This document shows positions 8,767 to 14,939 of a stretch of 64,000 nt of DNA, one piece after another. The notes beneath the pieces are model-generated. The model was not told the DNA's origin, made no database searches, and saw nothing but the letters and a program-made list of their open reading frames with translations. Positions within the stretch are counted from its first letter, which is position 1. Each line of letters begins with the position of its first letter. Origin of the DNA: JACKJP01 sp050249695 (GTDB taxonomy: Bacteria > Pseudomonadota > Alphaproteobacteria > Rhizobiales > Tepidamorphaceae); assembly GCA_050249695.1 (NCBI GenBank), contig JBFWQA010000003.1:473259-537258 (forward strand), read 5' to 3'. The position numbers and the translations under genes were made by a program.

Positions 8767-8964
8767 ATGAACTGGAATCAGGTCGAAGGAAACTGGGAGC
8801 AATTCAAAGGCAGCGTGCAGAAGCAATGGGGCAAGCTGACCGGGGACGATCTCGATGTCGTCGCCGGAAATCGCAAACAGCTGTCCGGCCGCATTCAGGA
8901 GCAGTACGGCAAGACCCAGGAAGAAGCCGATCGTGAAATCGACGCCTGGCTCTCCAAAAACTGA
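8767..8964 (+). CDS. csbD: CsbD family stress protein
   Basis: A 65-residue hydrophilic protein with the CsbD signature: NWNQVEGNWEQFKG near the N-terminus, a central helix and QEEADREID at the end. Family members are abundant, intrinsically flexible proteins made under general stress in Bacillus and many Proteobacteria; their molecular role is unclear. AGGAGG stands seven bases before the ATG, which decides this start over a longer upstream frame. The GGAAC-N16-CGTT promoter upstream puts it under EcfG. Confidence 0.93.
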   Translation: MNWNQVEGNWEQFKGSVQKQWGKLTGDDLDVVAGNRKQLSGRIQEQYGKTQEEADREIDAWLSKN

Positions 8965-8986
8965 AGCTAACGCCAGAGTGCTAACG

Positions 8987-9013
8987 AAGGACCGGCTGAA
9001 AAGGCCGGCCCTT
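8987..9013 (+). terminator. Terminator-like hairpin after csbD
   Basis: AAGGACCGGC pairs with GCCGGCCCTT (one mismatch) across a short A-rich loop, 22 bases after the csbD stop, followed by only three T. A second weaker GC hairpin lies at 9070-9092. Confidence 0.55.
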
Positions 9014-9100
9014 TATGTTTGCAACCTGGCGTCCGCCGGGCTCTTTCGGGGCGCAGGCAGCCCAAGAAAAACCCCGCCGAAAATCGACGGGGTCTGCAAC

Positions 9101-9129
9101 AAGGGCCGGCTCCGCGAGCCGGCCCTTTT
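9101..9129. terminator. Bidirectional terminator between csbD and the DUF1328 gene
   Basis: AAGGGCCGGCTC and GAGCCGGCCCTT form a perfect 12-bp stem with a 3-base loop. A T run follows on the plus strand and A/T bases on the minus strand, so it can end both converging transcripts. Confidence 0.85.
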
Positions 9130-9146
9130 CTCGATCCTATCCGCCC

Positions 9147-9311
9147 TTAGGCACGCCGGACAAATCCGACGACCAGCGAAATCACCAGGAACAGCAGGAA
9201 GAGATAGAACAGAATCTGGGCGATACCTGCCGAGGCACCGGCGATACCGCCAAAGCCGAGAACGCCCGCCACGATGGCCACGACAAGGAAGATAAGAGCG
9301 TAATAAAGCAT
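9147..9311 (-). CDS. DUF1328 small membrane protein
   Basis: A 54-residue protein with two membrane helices separated by a glycine-rich turn (LGFGGIAGASAGIAQ), the pattern of the DUF1328/YtjA family. It probably sits in the inner membrane; function unknown. The ATG has AAGGAGG eight bases upstream, so the longer frame upstream is not used. A GGAAC-N16-CGTT promoter lies 35-59 bases upstream, in keeping with stress induction of this family in other alphaproteobacteria. Confidence 0.88.
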   Translation of the reverse strand: MLYYALIFLVVAIVAGVLGFGGIAGASAGIAQILFYLFLLFLVISLVVGFVRRA

Positions 9312-9345
9312 TTCTGCCTCCTTCACGAAATCAATCACGGTAAAC

Positions 9346-9370
9346 AACGGGCCTTGTCGCCGAAGGTTCC
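9346..9370 (-). promoter_or_regulatory. EcfG-type promoter of the DUF1328 gene
   Basis: On the minus strand GGAAC (9370-9366), 16-bp spacer, CGTT (9349-9346). Confidence 0.78.
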
Positions 9371-9482
9371 CCGACCTGTCAGGCTCGCAAGTCCCGCAGA
9401 TAAGCTGCGCCGTGTCAGGATTTCCTGTCCGGCCCAGCGTGCGCCGCGAACGCTTCCGCACGCTGCGCCGCGTGGTCCCTTC

Positions 9483-10277
9483 TCACGCGGCCCGCTCGGA
9501 CGTATCGTTGAAGAACAGGGCCTGGCTGATCAACGCCTTCACCATATCGGCGTTGAACGGCTTGGTGACGAGGAACGTCGGCTCCGGCCGCTCCCCTGTC
9601 AGCAGCCGCTCCGGGAAGGCCGTGATGAAGATGACGGGAATTTCGCTCGTCTTGAGAATGTCGTTCACCGCATCGATGCCCGAACTGCCGTCGGCAAGCT
9701 GAATATCGGCCAGCACCATCTTCGGCCGGTCGGCATTGAACAGCTTCACCGCCTCGGTATGGGTGCGTGCGATGCCGGTCACGCGATGACCCAGGCTCTC
9801 CACCATCGCCTCGATATCCATCGCGATGAGAGGCTCGTCCTCGATGATCAGAATGTCTGTCGCCACCTGGCGGGAGATTTCCTGTGAGGCTTCCGTCAGC
9901 AGCTGGTTCACCCGTTCCGGCGACACGTTGAGGATGGCCGCCGTCTCATCTACGGAGAAGCCTTCCACCGACACCAGCAGGAAGGCCTGGCGGGCGATCG
10001 GCGGAATTGTCTGCAGGTTGGCCGCCGCCCTCTGCTCCCATGCGAACGGCGACGGTGTCGGGCTCACATCGATCGAGGTGGAACCGAACAAGGTGGCGAA
10101 GAGTTTGTAGAGCGACACCCTGTCGTCGCCGGTTTCGGGAAAGATCGAGACGTCGGCGATAAGCGCTTCGAGCGTTGCCGCGACATAGGCATCGCCGGAA
10201 GTCTGGGAACCGGCTACCGCTCGAGCGTATCGACGAAGATAGGGCAGATGAGCGGCAATGCGGGCGGATAATGTCAT
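9483..10277 (-). CDS. phyR: PhyR, general stress response anti-anti-sigma regulator
   Basis: A 264-residue response regulator with the inverted layout unique to PhyR. The N-terminal 130 residues mimic an ECF sigma factor (sigma4-like part around FSVDETAAILNVSPERVNQLL). The C-terminal receiver domain has IIEDEP, the phosphoacceptor Asp in LADIQL and the conserved Lys in TKPF. When phosphorylated, the sigma-like domain binds NepR and frees EcfG. GAGGGAGAA precedes the ATG at 10277. It is divergent from nepR-ecfG, the standard arrangement, and its own promoter matches the EcfG consensus except for CATT at -10, implying positive feedback. Confidence 0.97.
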   Translation of the reverse strand: MTLSARIAAHLPYLRRYARAVAGSQTSGDAYVAATLEALIADVSIFPETGDDRVSLYKLFATLFGSTSIDVSPTPSPFAWEQRAAANLQTIPPIARQAFLLVSVEGFSVDETAAILNVSPERVNQLLTEASQEISRQVATDILIIEDEPLIAMDIEAMVESLGHRVTGIARTHTEAVKLFNADRPKMVLADIQLADGSSGIDAVNDILKTSEIPVIFITAFPERLLTGERPEPTFLVTKPFNADMVKALISQALFFNDTSERAA

Positions 10278-10321
10278 ACACAATTCTCCCTCGTGGACGT
10301 GATACGCCTGATGGGACCAAG

Positions 10322-10346
10322 AATGCGCGGCCTCAAAATAAGTTCC
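10322..10346 (-). promoter_or_regulatory. EcfG-type promoter of phyR (CATT variant)
   Basis: On the minus strand GGAAC (10346-10342), 16-bp spacer, CATT (10325-10322). Its -35 forms an inverted repeat, AAGTTCC/GGAACTT, with the -35 of the divergent nepR promoter. Confidence 0.7.
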
Positions 10347-10354
10347 TTACGGTT

Positions 10355-10379
10355 GGAACTTTTGCGTCGATGATGCATT
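10355..10379 (+). promoter_or_regulatory. EcfG-type promoter of nepR-ecfG (CATT variant)
   Basis: GGAAC (10355-10359), 16-bp spacer, CATT (10376-10379), about 43 bases before the first nepR ATG. Spacing and -10 variant are the same as in the phyR promoter. Confidence 0.7.
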
Positions 10380-10421
10380 TTGAGCCATTAATGCTGCCCT
10401 GGAAACATTTTGCGCGGAACA

Positions 10422-10646
10422 ATGCGATTCATGGATGATCAAGACAAGGCAGGTTCGTCGAAATCTCGCCGGACGCCTTTGACCGAAAACCCGAACGACG
10501 CGATCAGCCGAAAGCTTCAGGCGTTGTACTCTTCGCTTGAGCAGGAGGAGATTCCGCCGCGTTTTCTTGACCTGCTGGAGAAGCTGGACGAGGCGGAACA
10601 GGCGTCGGGCGCCAGCGGCAGCCGGTCGGCCGGGCCTCGTGGCTGA
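10422..10646 (+). CDS. nepR: NepR anti-sigma factor
   Basis: A 74-residue protein with the NepR core: an amphipathic helix ISRKLQALYSSL, the EEIPP turn and a second helix FLDLLEKLDEAE. It sequesters EcfG until phosphorylated PhyR displaces it. ATG codons at 10422 and 10431 are both possible; neither has a strong ribosome site, which may keep the anti-sigma level low. The stop lies 11 bases before the ecfG start, so the two are co-transcribed from the EcfG-type promoter at 10355. Confidence 0.93.
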   Translation: MRFMDDQDKAGSSKSRRTPLTENPNDAISRKLQALYSSLEQEEIPPRFLDLLEKLDEAEQASGASGSRSAGPRG

Positions 10647-10656
10647 AGAGAATATC

Positions 10657-11235
10657 ATGAACGATAGGGTCGGCGACGATTCAACTCAGCGGCAGAATGC
10701 CTTCAAGCGGGAGATGCTCAGTCTTCTGCCGGGACTGCGCGCATTCGCGATGTCATTGTGCGGGCGGCACGATAAGGCTGACGATCTCGTCCAGGAAACG
10801 ATCATGAAGGCCTGGGCGAAACAGACGAGCTACCAGCCCGACACCAACATGAAGGCGTGGCTGTTCACGATCCTGCGCAACGAGTTCTACAGCCAGATGC
10901 GCAAGCGCGGTCGCGAAGTGTCCGATGCGGACGGCATCCTGACCGAGAAGCTGTCGACTCACCCCTCCCAGTATGGGGCGCTCGACCTCCAGGATTTCCG
11001 CAAGGCGCTCGAAACCCTTCCCGACGATCAGCGGGAGGCCATCATTCTCGTCGGCGCGTCGGGTTTTGCCTATGAGGAGGCAGCGGAAATCTGCGGGTGC
11101 GCAACGGGCACCATCAAAAGTCGCGTCAGTCGCGCGAGAAGCCGCCTGCAGGAAATTCTGAGCGTGCGGGGCGACGATGATTTCGGCCCCGATGCCGGCA
11201 CCGCCGCCGTCGTCTCCAAGATATTCGCCGCATGA
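10657..11235 (+). CDS. ecfG: EcfG family RNA polymerase sigma factor
   Basis: A 192-residue ECF sigma factor. Region 2 (about residues 20-90) contains ADDLVQETIMKAW and the -10-binding segment NMKAWLFTILRNEFYSQMRKR. Region 4 (about 115-175) contains LPDDQREAIILVGASGFAYEEAAEICGC and the recognition helix TGTIKSRVSRAR. It directs polymerase to GGAAC-N16/17-CGTT promoters, ten of which surround it. Ribosome site weak (GAAGAG). It follows nepR in the same operon, and its level should track its own activity. Confidence 0.96.
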   Translation: MNDRVGDDSTQRQNAFKREMLSLLPGLRAFAMSLCGRHDKADDLVQETIMKAWAKQTSYQPDTNMKAWLFTILRNEFYSQMRKRGREVSDADGILTEKLSTHPSQYGALDLQDFRKALETLPDDQREAIILVGASGFAYEEAAEICGCATGTIKSRVSRARSRLQEILSVRGDDDFGPDAGTAAVVSKIFAA

Positions 11236-11374
11236 GAGTAAGGCCACTGCGACCGCGCCCTCTCTCCTGAGGTTCAACGATTTGTGCGCATGCCACGCGC
11301 GCCAAACCTTTATGAGTACACGACCTGGACGTGCTGGCCGCCGCGACGGCAACGACCGTTGGGGGGAACGGGCG

Positions 11375-12124
11375 ATGAGCGCAAGGACGACGAAGTTCGG
11401 CTGTGTGCCGTGCGACGAGTGCCCGTTGCGCGCGCTGGAGATATTCAGGCCGTTCACCGACAAGGAACTCGCCTTCATGCTGGAATTCAAGCGGGGTGAG
11501 CTACGCGTGGAGTCGGGCGCAACGGTCTTGGTCGAGGGGGCTCACAGTGCCCATCTCTATACGGTTCTGTCCGGGTGGGGCTTTCGCTACAAGACGCTCG
11601 AGGACGGCCGCCGGCAGATTCTGAACTACGTGCTGCCCGGAGACCTCATAGGGCTTCAGGGGCCGGTCCTTGGCGAGATGCAGCATTCCGTGGAAGCGCT
11701 TCAGCCGATCGTGCTGTGCGTGTTTGAGCGTGATCGCCTGAATCGCCTGTTTCAGAATCATCCTTCGCTCGCCTACGACGTCACCTGGCTTGCCGCACGC
11801 GAGGAAAGCATGCTGGACGATCACCTGCTGAGCGTGGGCCGGCGCACCGCGGCGGAAAGAGCCGCCTATCTTCTGTCGTTCCTGCACCAGCGCATGGACG
11901 CGCTTGGCCTTGGAGGAAACCCGACGCGTATCCCCGTGACCCAGACGCATATTGCCGACACGCTGGGGCTGTCCAGCGTTCACACGAACCGCACGCTGCG
12001 CAAGCTGGCCGCGCGAGGCTATATCCGGTGGGAATTGGGGGGCTGCACGATCGTCAAGCCGGAAGCGCTGCTTGTGCTGTCCGGCTGGGACGGGATCGTG
12101 GAAGCCGCGCGCCCGTTGATCTGA
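11375..12124 (+). CDS. Crp/Fnr family regulator with FNR-like cysteines
   Basis: A 249-residue regulator with a cyclic-nucleotide-binding-fold sensor (about residues 25-150) and a C-terminal winged helix (about 165-235; recognition helix near THIADTLGLSSVHTNRTLRKL). Three cysteines are clustered at the N-terminus (Cys10, Cys13, Cys16) and a fourth, Cys115 in PIVLCVFERD, aligns with the position of E. coli FNR Cys122. That pattern would allow a [4Fe-4S] cluster, but the N-terminal spacing (CX2CX2C) differs from FNR. A G-rich site (GGGGGGAA) precedes the ATG. It follows ecfG by 140 bases on the same strand, so a link between oxygen or redox sensing and the stress response is possible. Target genes unknown. 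Confidence 0.88.
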   Translation: MSARTTKFGCVPCDECPLRALEIFRPFTDKELAFMLEFKRGELRVESGATVLVEGAHSAHLYTVLSGWGFRYKTLEDGRRQILNYVLPGDLIGLQGPVLGEMQHSVEALQPIVLCVFERDRLNRLFQNHPSLAYDVTWLAAREESMLDDHLLSVGRRTAAERAAYLLSFLHQRMDALGLGGNPTRIPVTQTHIADTLGLSSVHTNRTLRKLAARGYIRWELGGCTIVKPEALLVLSGWDGIVEAARPLI

Positions 12125-12149
12125 TGGCGCCGGCGCGACAGGTGTATGC

Positions 12150-13055
12150 ATGCGGATAATGGCTGTACTCAACCCGACAAGCGGCTCCTTGATATCGGAC
12201 GATCCCCATCGGCTCGGCACGAGACTGGTGTCCCTGTTCGCCGCGCAAGGTCACGAACTCGACTACCTGACGCCGGATGGCTCCGAACTGCTCGCGACGA
12301 TCGAGCGGTTGGCTGCCGATTCCTCGCTCGATGCGATTATCGCCTGCGGCGGCGATGGAACCGCCTCGGCGGCGGCAGGGCTCGCCTGGAAACATGGAAA
12401 GGCGCTCGGCATTCTTCCAACCGGGACGATGAACCTTTTCGCCCGCTCCCTCGGCGTGCCGCTCGCCATCGATCAGGCGGCCGAGGCGCTCGCCGCCGGG
12501 CATCTGGCGGATGTCGACATCGCAACTGTCAATGGGCGGCCTTTTGTCCATCAGCTCTCGGTAGGTCTTCACCCGCGAACCGTGCGGCTCCGTCGCGGAT
12601 TCTCCTATAACTCGCGCGTCGGCAAGATCGTGGCGAGCGCACGGGCGTTTCTGGCCAGTATTGGACGGCCGCCCGTCTTCAGCGTGGAGATCGAAACGTC
12701 CGCCGGCACCTGGACCGGCTCCACGAGCGCCTTGTCGATCTCAAACAATCCTTACGGGCCGGGTCACCTGCCTTACGCCGATCGCCTCGATTCGGGCCAG
12801 CTCGGCATCTATGTGACCGGGCCGCTCGACCGGCGTCAGAGCCTTCAGCTCGCTGCGGATATGACATTGGGAAGCTGGGACGCGAGCCCTTACCTCAGGA
12901 AAGAATTGGCATCGCGGGCGGTGATTGCTTTTCCCGATCTCACACGCGCGGCCAAGGCCGTCGTCGACGGCGAACTCATACCGCTCGAGCGCAAGCTCGA
13001 CTTCAGGCTGCATGCGGGGGCGCTCAAGGTGCTGGCCCCCGCGACAACGGGCTGA
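12150..13055 (+). CDS. Diacylglycerol/lipid kinase family protein
   Basis: A 301-residue protein of the DAGK catalytic-domain family (YegS/LCB5-like). The nucleotide-binding motif ACGGDGTASAAA lies near residue 68, followed by LGILPTGTMNLFARSLG, where NLFAR replaces the usual N(D/N)FAR. The C-terminal half is the beta-sandwich with the lipid-binding cleft. It phosphorylates diacylglycerol, sphingoid base or a related lipid at the inner membrane; the exact substrate cannot be told. It starts 26 bases after the Crp/Fnr gene on the same strand and may be co-transcribed. An ATG three codons in is an alternative start. Confidence 0.9.
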   Translation: MRIMAVLNPTSGSLISDDPHRLGTRLVSLFAAQGHELDYLTPDGSELLATIERLAADSSLDAIIACGGDGTASAAAGLAWKHGKALGILPTGTMNLFARSLGVPLAIDQAAEALAAGHLADVDIATVNGRPFVHQLSVGLHPRTVRLRRGFSYNSRVGKIVASARAFLASIGRPPVFSVEIETSAGTWTGSTSALSISNNPYGPGHLPYADRLDSGQLGIYVTGPLDRRQSLQLAADMTLGSWDASPYLRKELASRAVIAFPDLTRAAKAVVDGELIPLERKLDFRLHAGALKVLAPATTG

Positions 13056-13071
13056 GAAAAGCCGTACCAGA

Positions 13072-13584
13072 TCACTCTGCGACGATGGCTCGGAGCATCC
13101 ACAAGGCCTTCTCATGAAATGTCAGGCGTTGCGTCAGCATGTCTTCGGTCACCACGTCTTCCACCTCTCCGGCCCTGCCCGCCGCTTCGCGCATGACCAG
13201 CACGGCCGCCTCATGCGTTTCGATCAGGTCGTGCACCATTTCGTCCGCGCTGAGGTGATCGACCTCGCCCTTCTTCGGTGCGAACGCGGAGGCATCGACG
13301 ACATTGACCGGAGCAAGATAGCCCAGAGCGCGAATACGCTCCGCGATGACGTCGGTCGCTTCGAACAACGCATTGTAGTGCTCTTCGGTCAGTTCGTGCA
13401 GCGACCTGAAGAGCGGCCCGACGACATTCCAGTGATAGATGTGGCTCTTGATCGTCAGTTGATAGGTCTTTGCGAGAATGTCGGACAATCTTTCCGACAT
13501 ATCCTCAAGATATGCAGGCTCCAGGCCGATATTGCTCTTTGAAGGATGGGCAACCGGCTTCAGCACGCTGGCAGTCCTTGTCAT
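13072..13584 (-). CDS. dps: Dps ferritin-like DNA protection protein
   Basis: A 170-residue Dps. The inter-subunit ferroxidase ligands are recognisable: His in IYHWNVVGP, His in HELTEEHY, and Asp and Glu in TDVIAERIRALG. Dps dodecamers oxidise and store iron with peroxide and protect DNA in the cytoplasm. GAAGGGAAA precedes the ATG and excludes the longer frame. It lies 25 bases after a small membrane protein gene; an EcfG-type promoter 260-290 bases upstream (13845-13870) would drive both. Dps is a usual member of the alphaproteobacterial general stress regulon. Confidence 0.96.
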   Translation of the reverse strand: MTRTASVLKPVAHPSKSNIGLEPAYLEDMSERLSDILAKTYQLTIKSHIYHWNVVGPLFRSLHELTEEHYNALFEATDVIAERIRALGYLAPVNVVDASAFAPKKGEVDHLSADEMVHDLIETHEAAVLVMREAAGRAGEVEDVVTEDMLTQRLTFHEKALWMLRAIVAE

Positions 13585-13609
13585 GGTATTTCCCTTCCGC
13601 TTCGGTGGT

Positions 13610-13807
13610 TCACTGATTGGTGGCGGGGACAGATTGTTCTTGCGGGGCGGACGCACGAGGCGCCGGCACATCTTCCTCGCCGGTGAAAAACGCATAGGCA
13701 AGCAGTGCGACCGCGGCGGCGATCGTACCGACGGCGAGCACGAAGAAGACCGGCCGGCCTTCGCGTCCCTGCCTGGCTTCCTGCGCGCTGAGCTTTTCGG
13801 TTGGCAT
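13610..13807 (-). CDS. Small single-span membrane protein in the stress island
   Basis: A 65-residue protein: charged N-terminus (KLSAQEARQGREGRP), one hydrophobic helix at about residues 19-42 and a proline/alanine-rich tail, probably periplasmic. GAGGAG sits about eight bases before the ATG. I do not recognise a family. An EcfG-type promoter (GGAAC-N17-CGTT) ends 38 bases upstream and dps follows 25 bases downstream, so it is probably the first gene of a stress-induced dps transcript. Confidence 0.8.
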   Translation of the reverse strand: MPTEKLSAQEARQGREGRPVFFVLAVGTIAAAVALLAYAFFTGEEDVPAPRASAPQEQSVPATNQ

Positions 13808-13844
13808 GGCTATCTCCTCTTGTTGATCGCCGTATGCTTGAAGC

Positions 13845-13870
13845 AACGCCGCTCGCTCGGCAGCGGTTCC
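13845..13870 (-). promoter_or_regulatory. EcfG-type promoter of the small membrane protein gene and dps
   Basis: On the minus strand GGAAC (13870-13866), 17-bp spacer, CGTT (13848-13845). Confidence 0.75.
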
Positions 13871-13878
13871 GGCGTCGC

Positions 13879-14295
13879 TCAGTCGTCCCGGCGCCCGCGA
13901 AGCACGAGAAAAGCAAGCCCGCCGACCGCCAGTGCGGCGAGCGTGGGCTTCCGGCGCGCCAGCAGCGAAACCTGGGAGAGCAGGGCTGCTGCCTGCAACG
14001 CCTGTTGCGCATTTATCCGGCGACGCGCGCGGCGTTGAATATAATCCGAGACGTGCACCGCCAGCAGGATCAGGAACGCCAGTGACAGGCTCCCCGCCGC
14101 GATGATCAGACCCGCTGCAACCGGGCCATGGACGATCGCCAGATACTGAAAGAGAGCAACGAGGGAAAAGGCGATGGCGACGGCGAAAAGCCACGCCATC
14201 GCGAGATAGGCGGCAAGCCGCCACTTCGCTCGCCGCAACACGCCTGCGATATCTGGAACGGCCAGACGCGCCAATCTGAAAATCGTGCCGACCAT
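13879..14295 (-). CDS. YqjE-like (phage-holin-like fold) membrane protein
   Basis: A 138-residue protein with a basic N-terminal amphipathic stretch, a tightly spaced pair of membrane helices (about residues 28-52 and 60-85), a basic linker containing ARRRINAQQ and a third short hydrophobic segment near the C-terminus. The helical hairpin resembles the Phage_holin_3_6/YqjE family, which is a host family despite its name. The gene upstream on this strand encodes a YqjD/ElaB-like protein, so the pair mirrors E. coli yqjD-yqjE. AGGGG precedes the ATG. Likely stress-related through its neighbours; function unknown. Confidence 0.7.
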   Translation of the reverse strand: MVGTIFRLARLAVPDIAGVLRRAKWRLAAYLAMAWLFAVAIAFSLVALFQYLAIVHGPVAAGLIIAAGSLSLAFLILLAVHVSDYIQRRARRRINAQQALQAAALLSQVSLLARRKPTLAALAVGGLAFLVLRGRRDD

Positions 14296-14432
14296 GGCCC
14301 CTAGATCCCGAGCGGACTATCATGAGGGGAGCCGCGAAAAGAACGCCGCTCCAGACCACTGGACGGCGGGGCGCATCCCCTCTGTGCAAGCGGTTGCCGT
14401 CCACTCGTCTCTTCCAGCGTCATGGCCGACCT

Positions 14433-14762
14433 TTAGCGCCGCATGACCATTGCAAGCAGGAAGCCCACGCCCGCCGCTATGCCCAATGTGGTCAGCGGAC
14501 GGTCGCGAACCTGACCGGAAATCTCCTTCTCGATCGCGCCGATCTGGCGGTTCAGTGAATGGAGAACCTCTTCGGACGCCGTCCCCAGATTGTCGAGGCG
14601 GCGCTGCGCATCCGCCTTTAGGGCTGTTTTCTTGTTGGCGCCCAAGGCCGCGATCGACTTTGCCAGCATGGCGATGTCGTCGCGAACCTGTCCAAGTTGC
14701 GCCTCAATGTCGGCGCTCCCGATATCGGCCTTGTCTGTCTTGGCGCTCGGTGCCGTTGCCAT
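14433..14762 (-). CDS. YqjD/ElaB-like (DUF883) membrane-anchored protein
   Basis: A 109-residue protein. A polar N-terminus is followed by a long amphipathic, probably coiled-coil helix (about residues 20-85) and then the family's C-terminal motif: RDRPLTTLGIAAGVGFLLAMVMRR, a single tail anchor ending in two arginines. E. coli YqjD and ElaB bind ribosomes at the inner membrane in stationary phase. GGAGAGGAA precedes the ATG, so the longer upstream frame is rejected. A GGAAC-N16-CGTT promoter lies 40-64 bases upstream. The YqjE-like gene follows 137 bases downstream. Confidence 0.85.
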   Translation of the reverse strand: MATAPSAKTDKADIGSADIEAQLGQVRDDIAMLAKSIAALGANKKTALKADAQRRLDNLGTASEEVLHSLNRQIGAIEKEISGQVRDRPLTTLGIAAGVGFLLAMVMRR

Positions 14763-14801
14763 ATGTTCCTCTCCTGATCCTCTTGGAATAGCTGCCGCTA
14801 T

Positions 14802-14826
14802 AACGCCGCGCGCCCGCTTCCGTTCC
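14802..14826 (-). promoter_or_regulatory. EcfG-type promoter of the YqjD-like gene
   Basis: On the minus strand GGAAC (14826-14822), 16-bp spacer, CGTT (14805-14802), continuing into ATA. Confidence 0.8.
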
Positions 14827-14850
14827 CCGACCTCGGCCTCAAGGCAGGGT

Positions 14851-14875
14851 GGAACTGACGGTTCGATGACGAGTT
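14851..14875 (+). promoter_or_regulatory. Possible EcfG-type promoter of the HWE kinase gene
   Basis: GGAAC (14851-14855), 16-bp spacer, AGTT (14872-14875). The first base of the -10 element deviates from the consensus. It is divergent from the YqjD-like promoter 25 bases away. Confidence 0.5.
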
Positions 14876-14939
14876 TGTCGAGAAAGTGCGAGTTGAGAAT
14901 CTGCAGGCGTGGGCGCATGTGCCTCCCAGAACCGGCAGC

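Noticed and set aside
10416..10440. A further GGAAC directly before nepR (10416-10420) as a second EcfG promoter.
   Set aside because: No CGTT or CATT at 16-17 bp, and it would start inside nepR.
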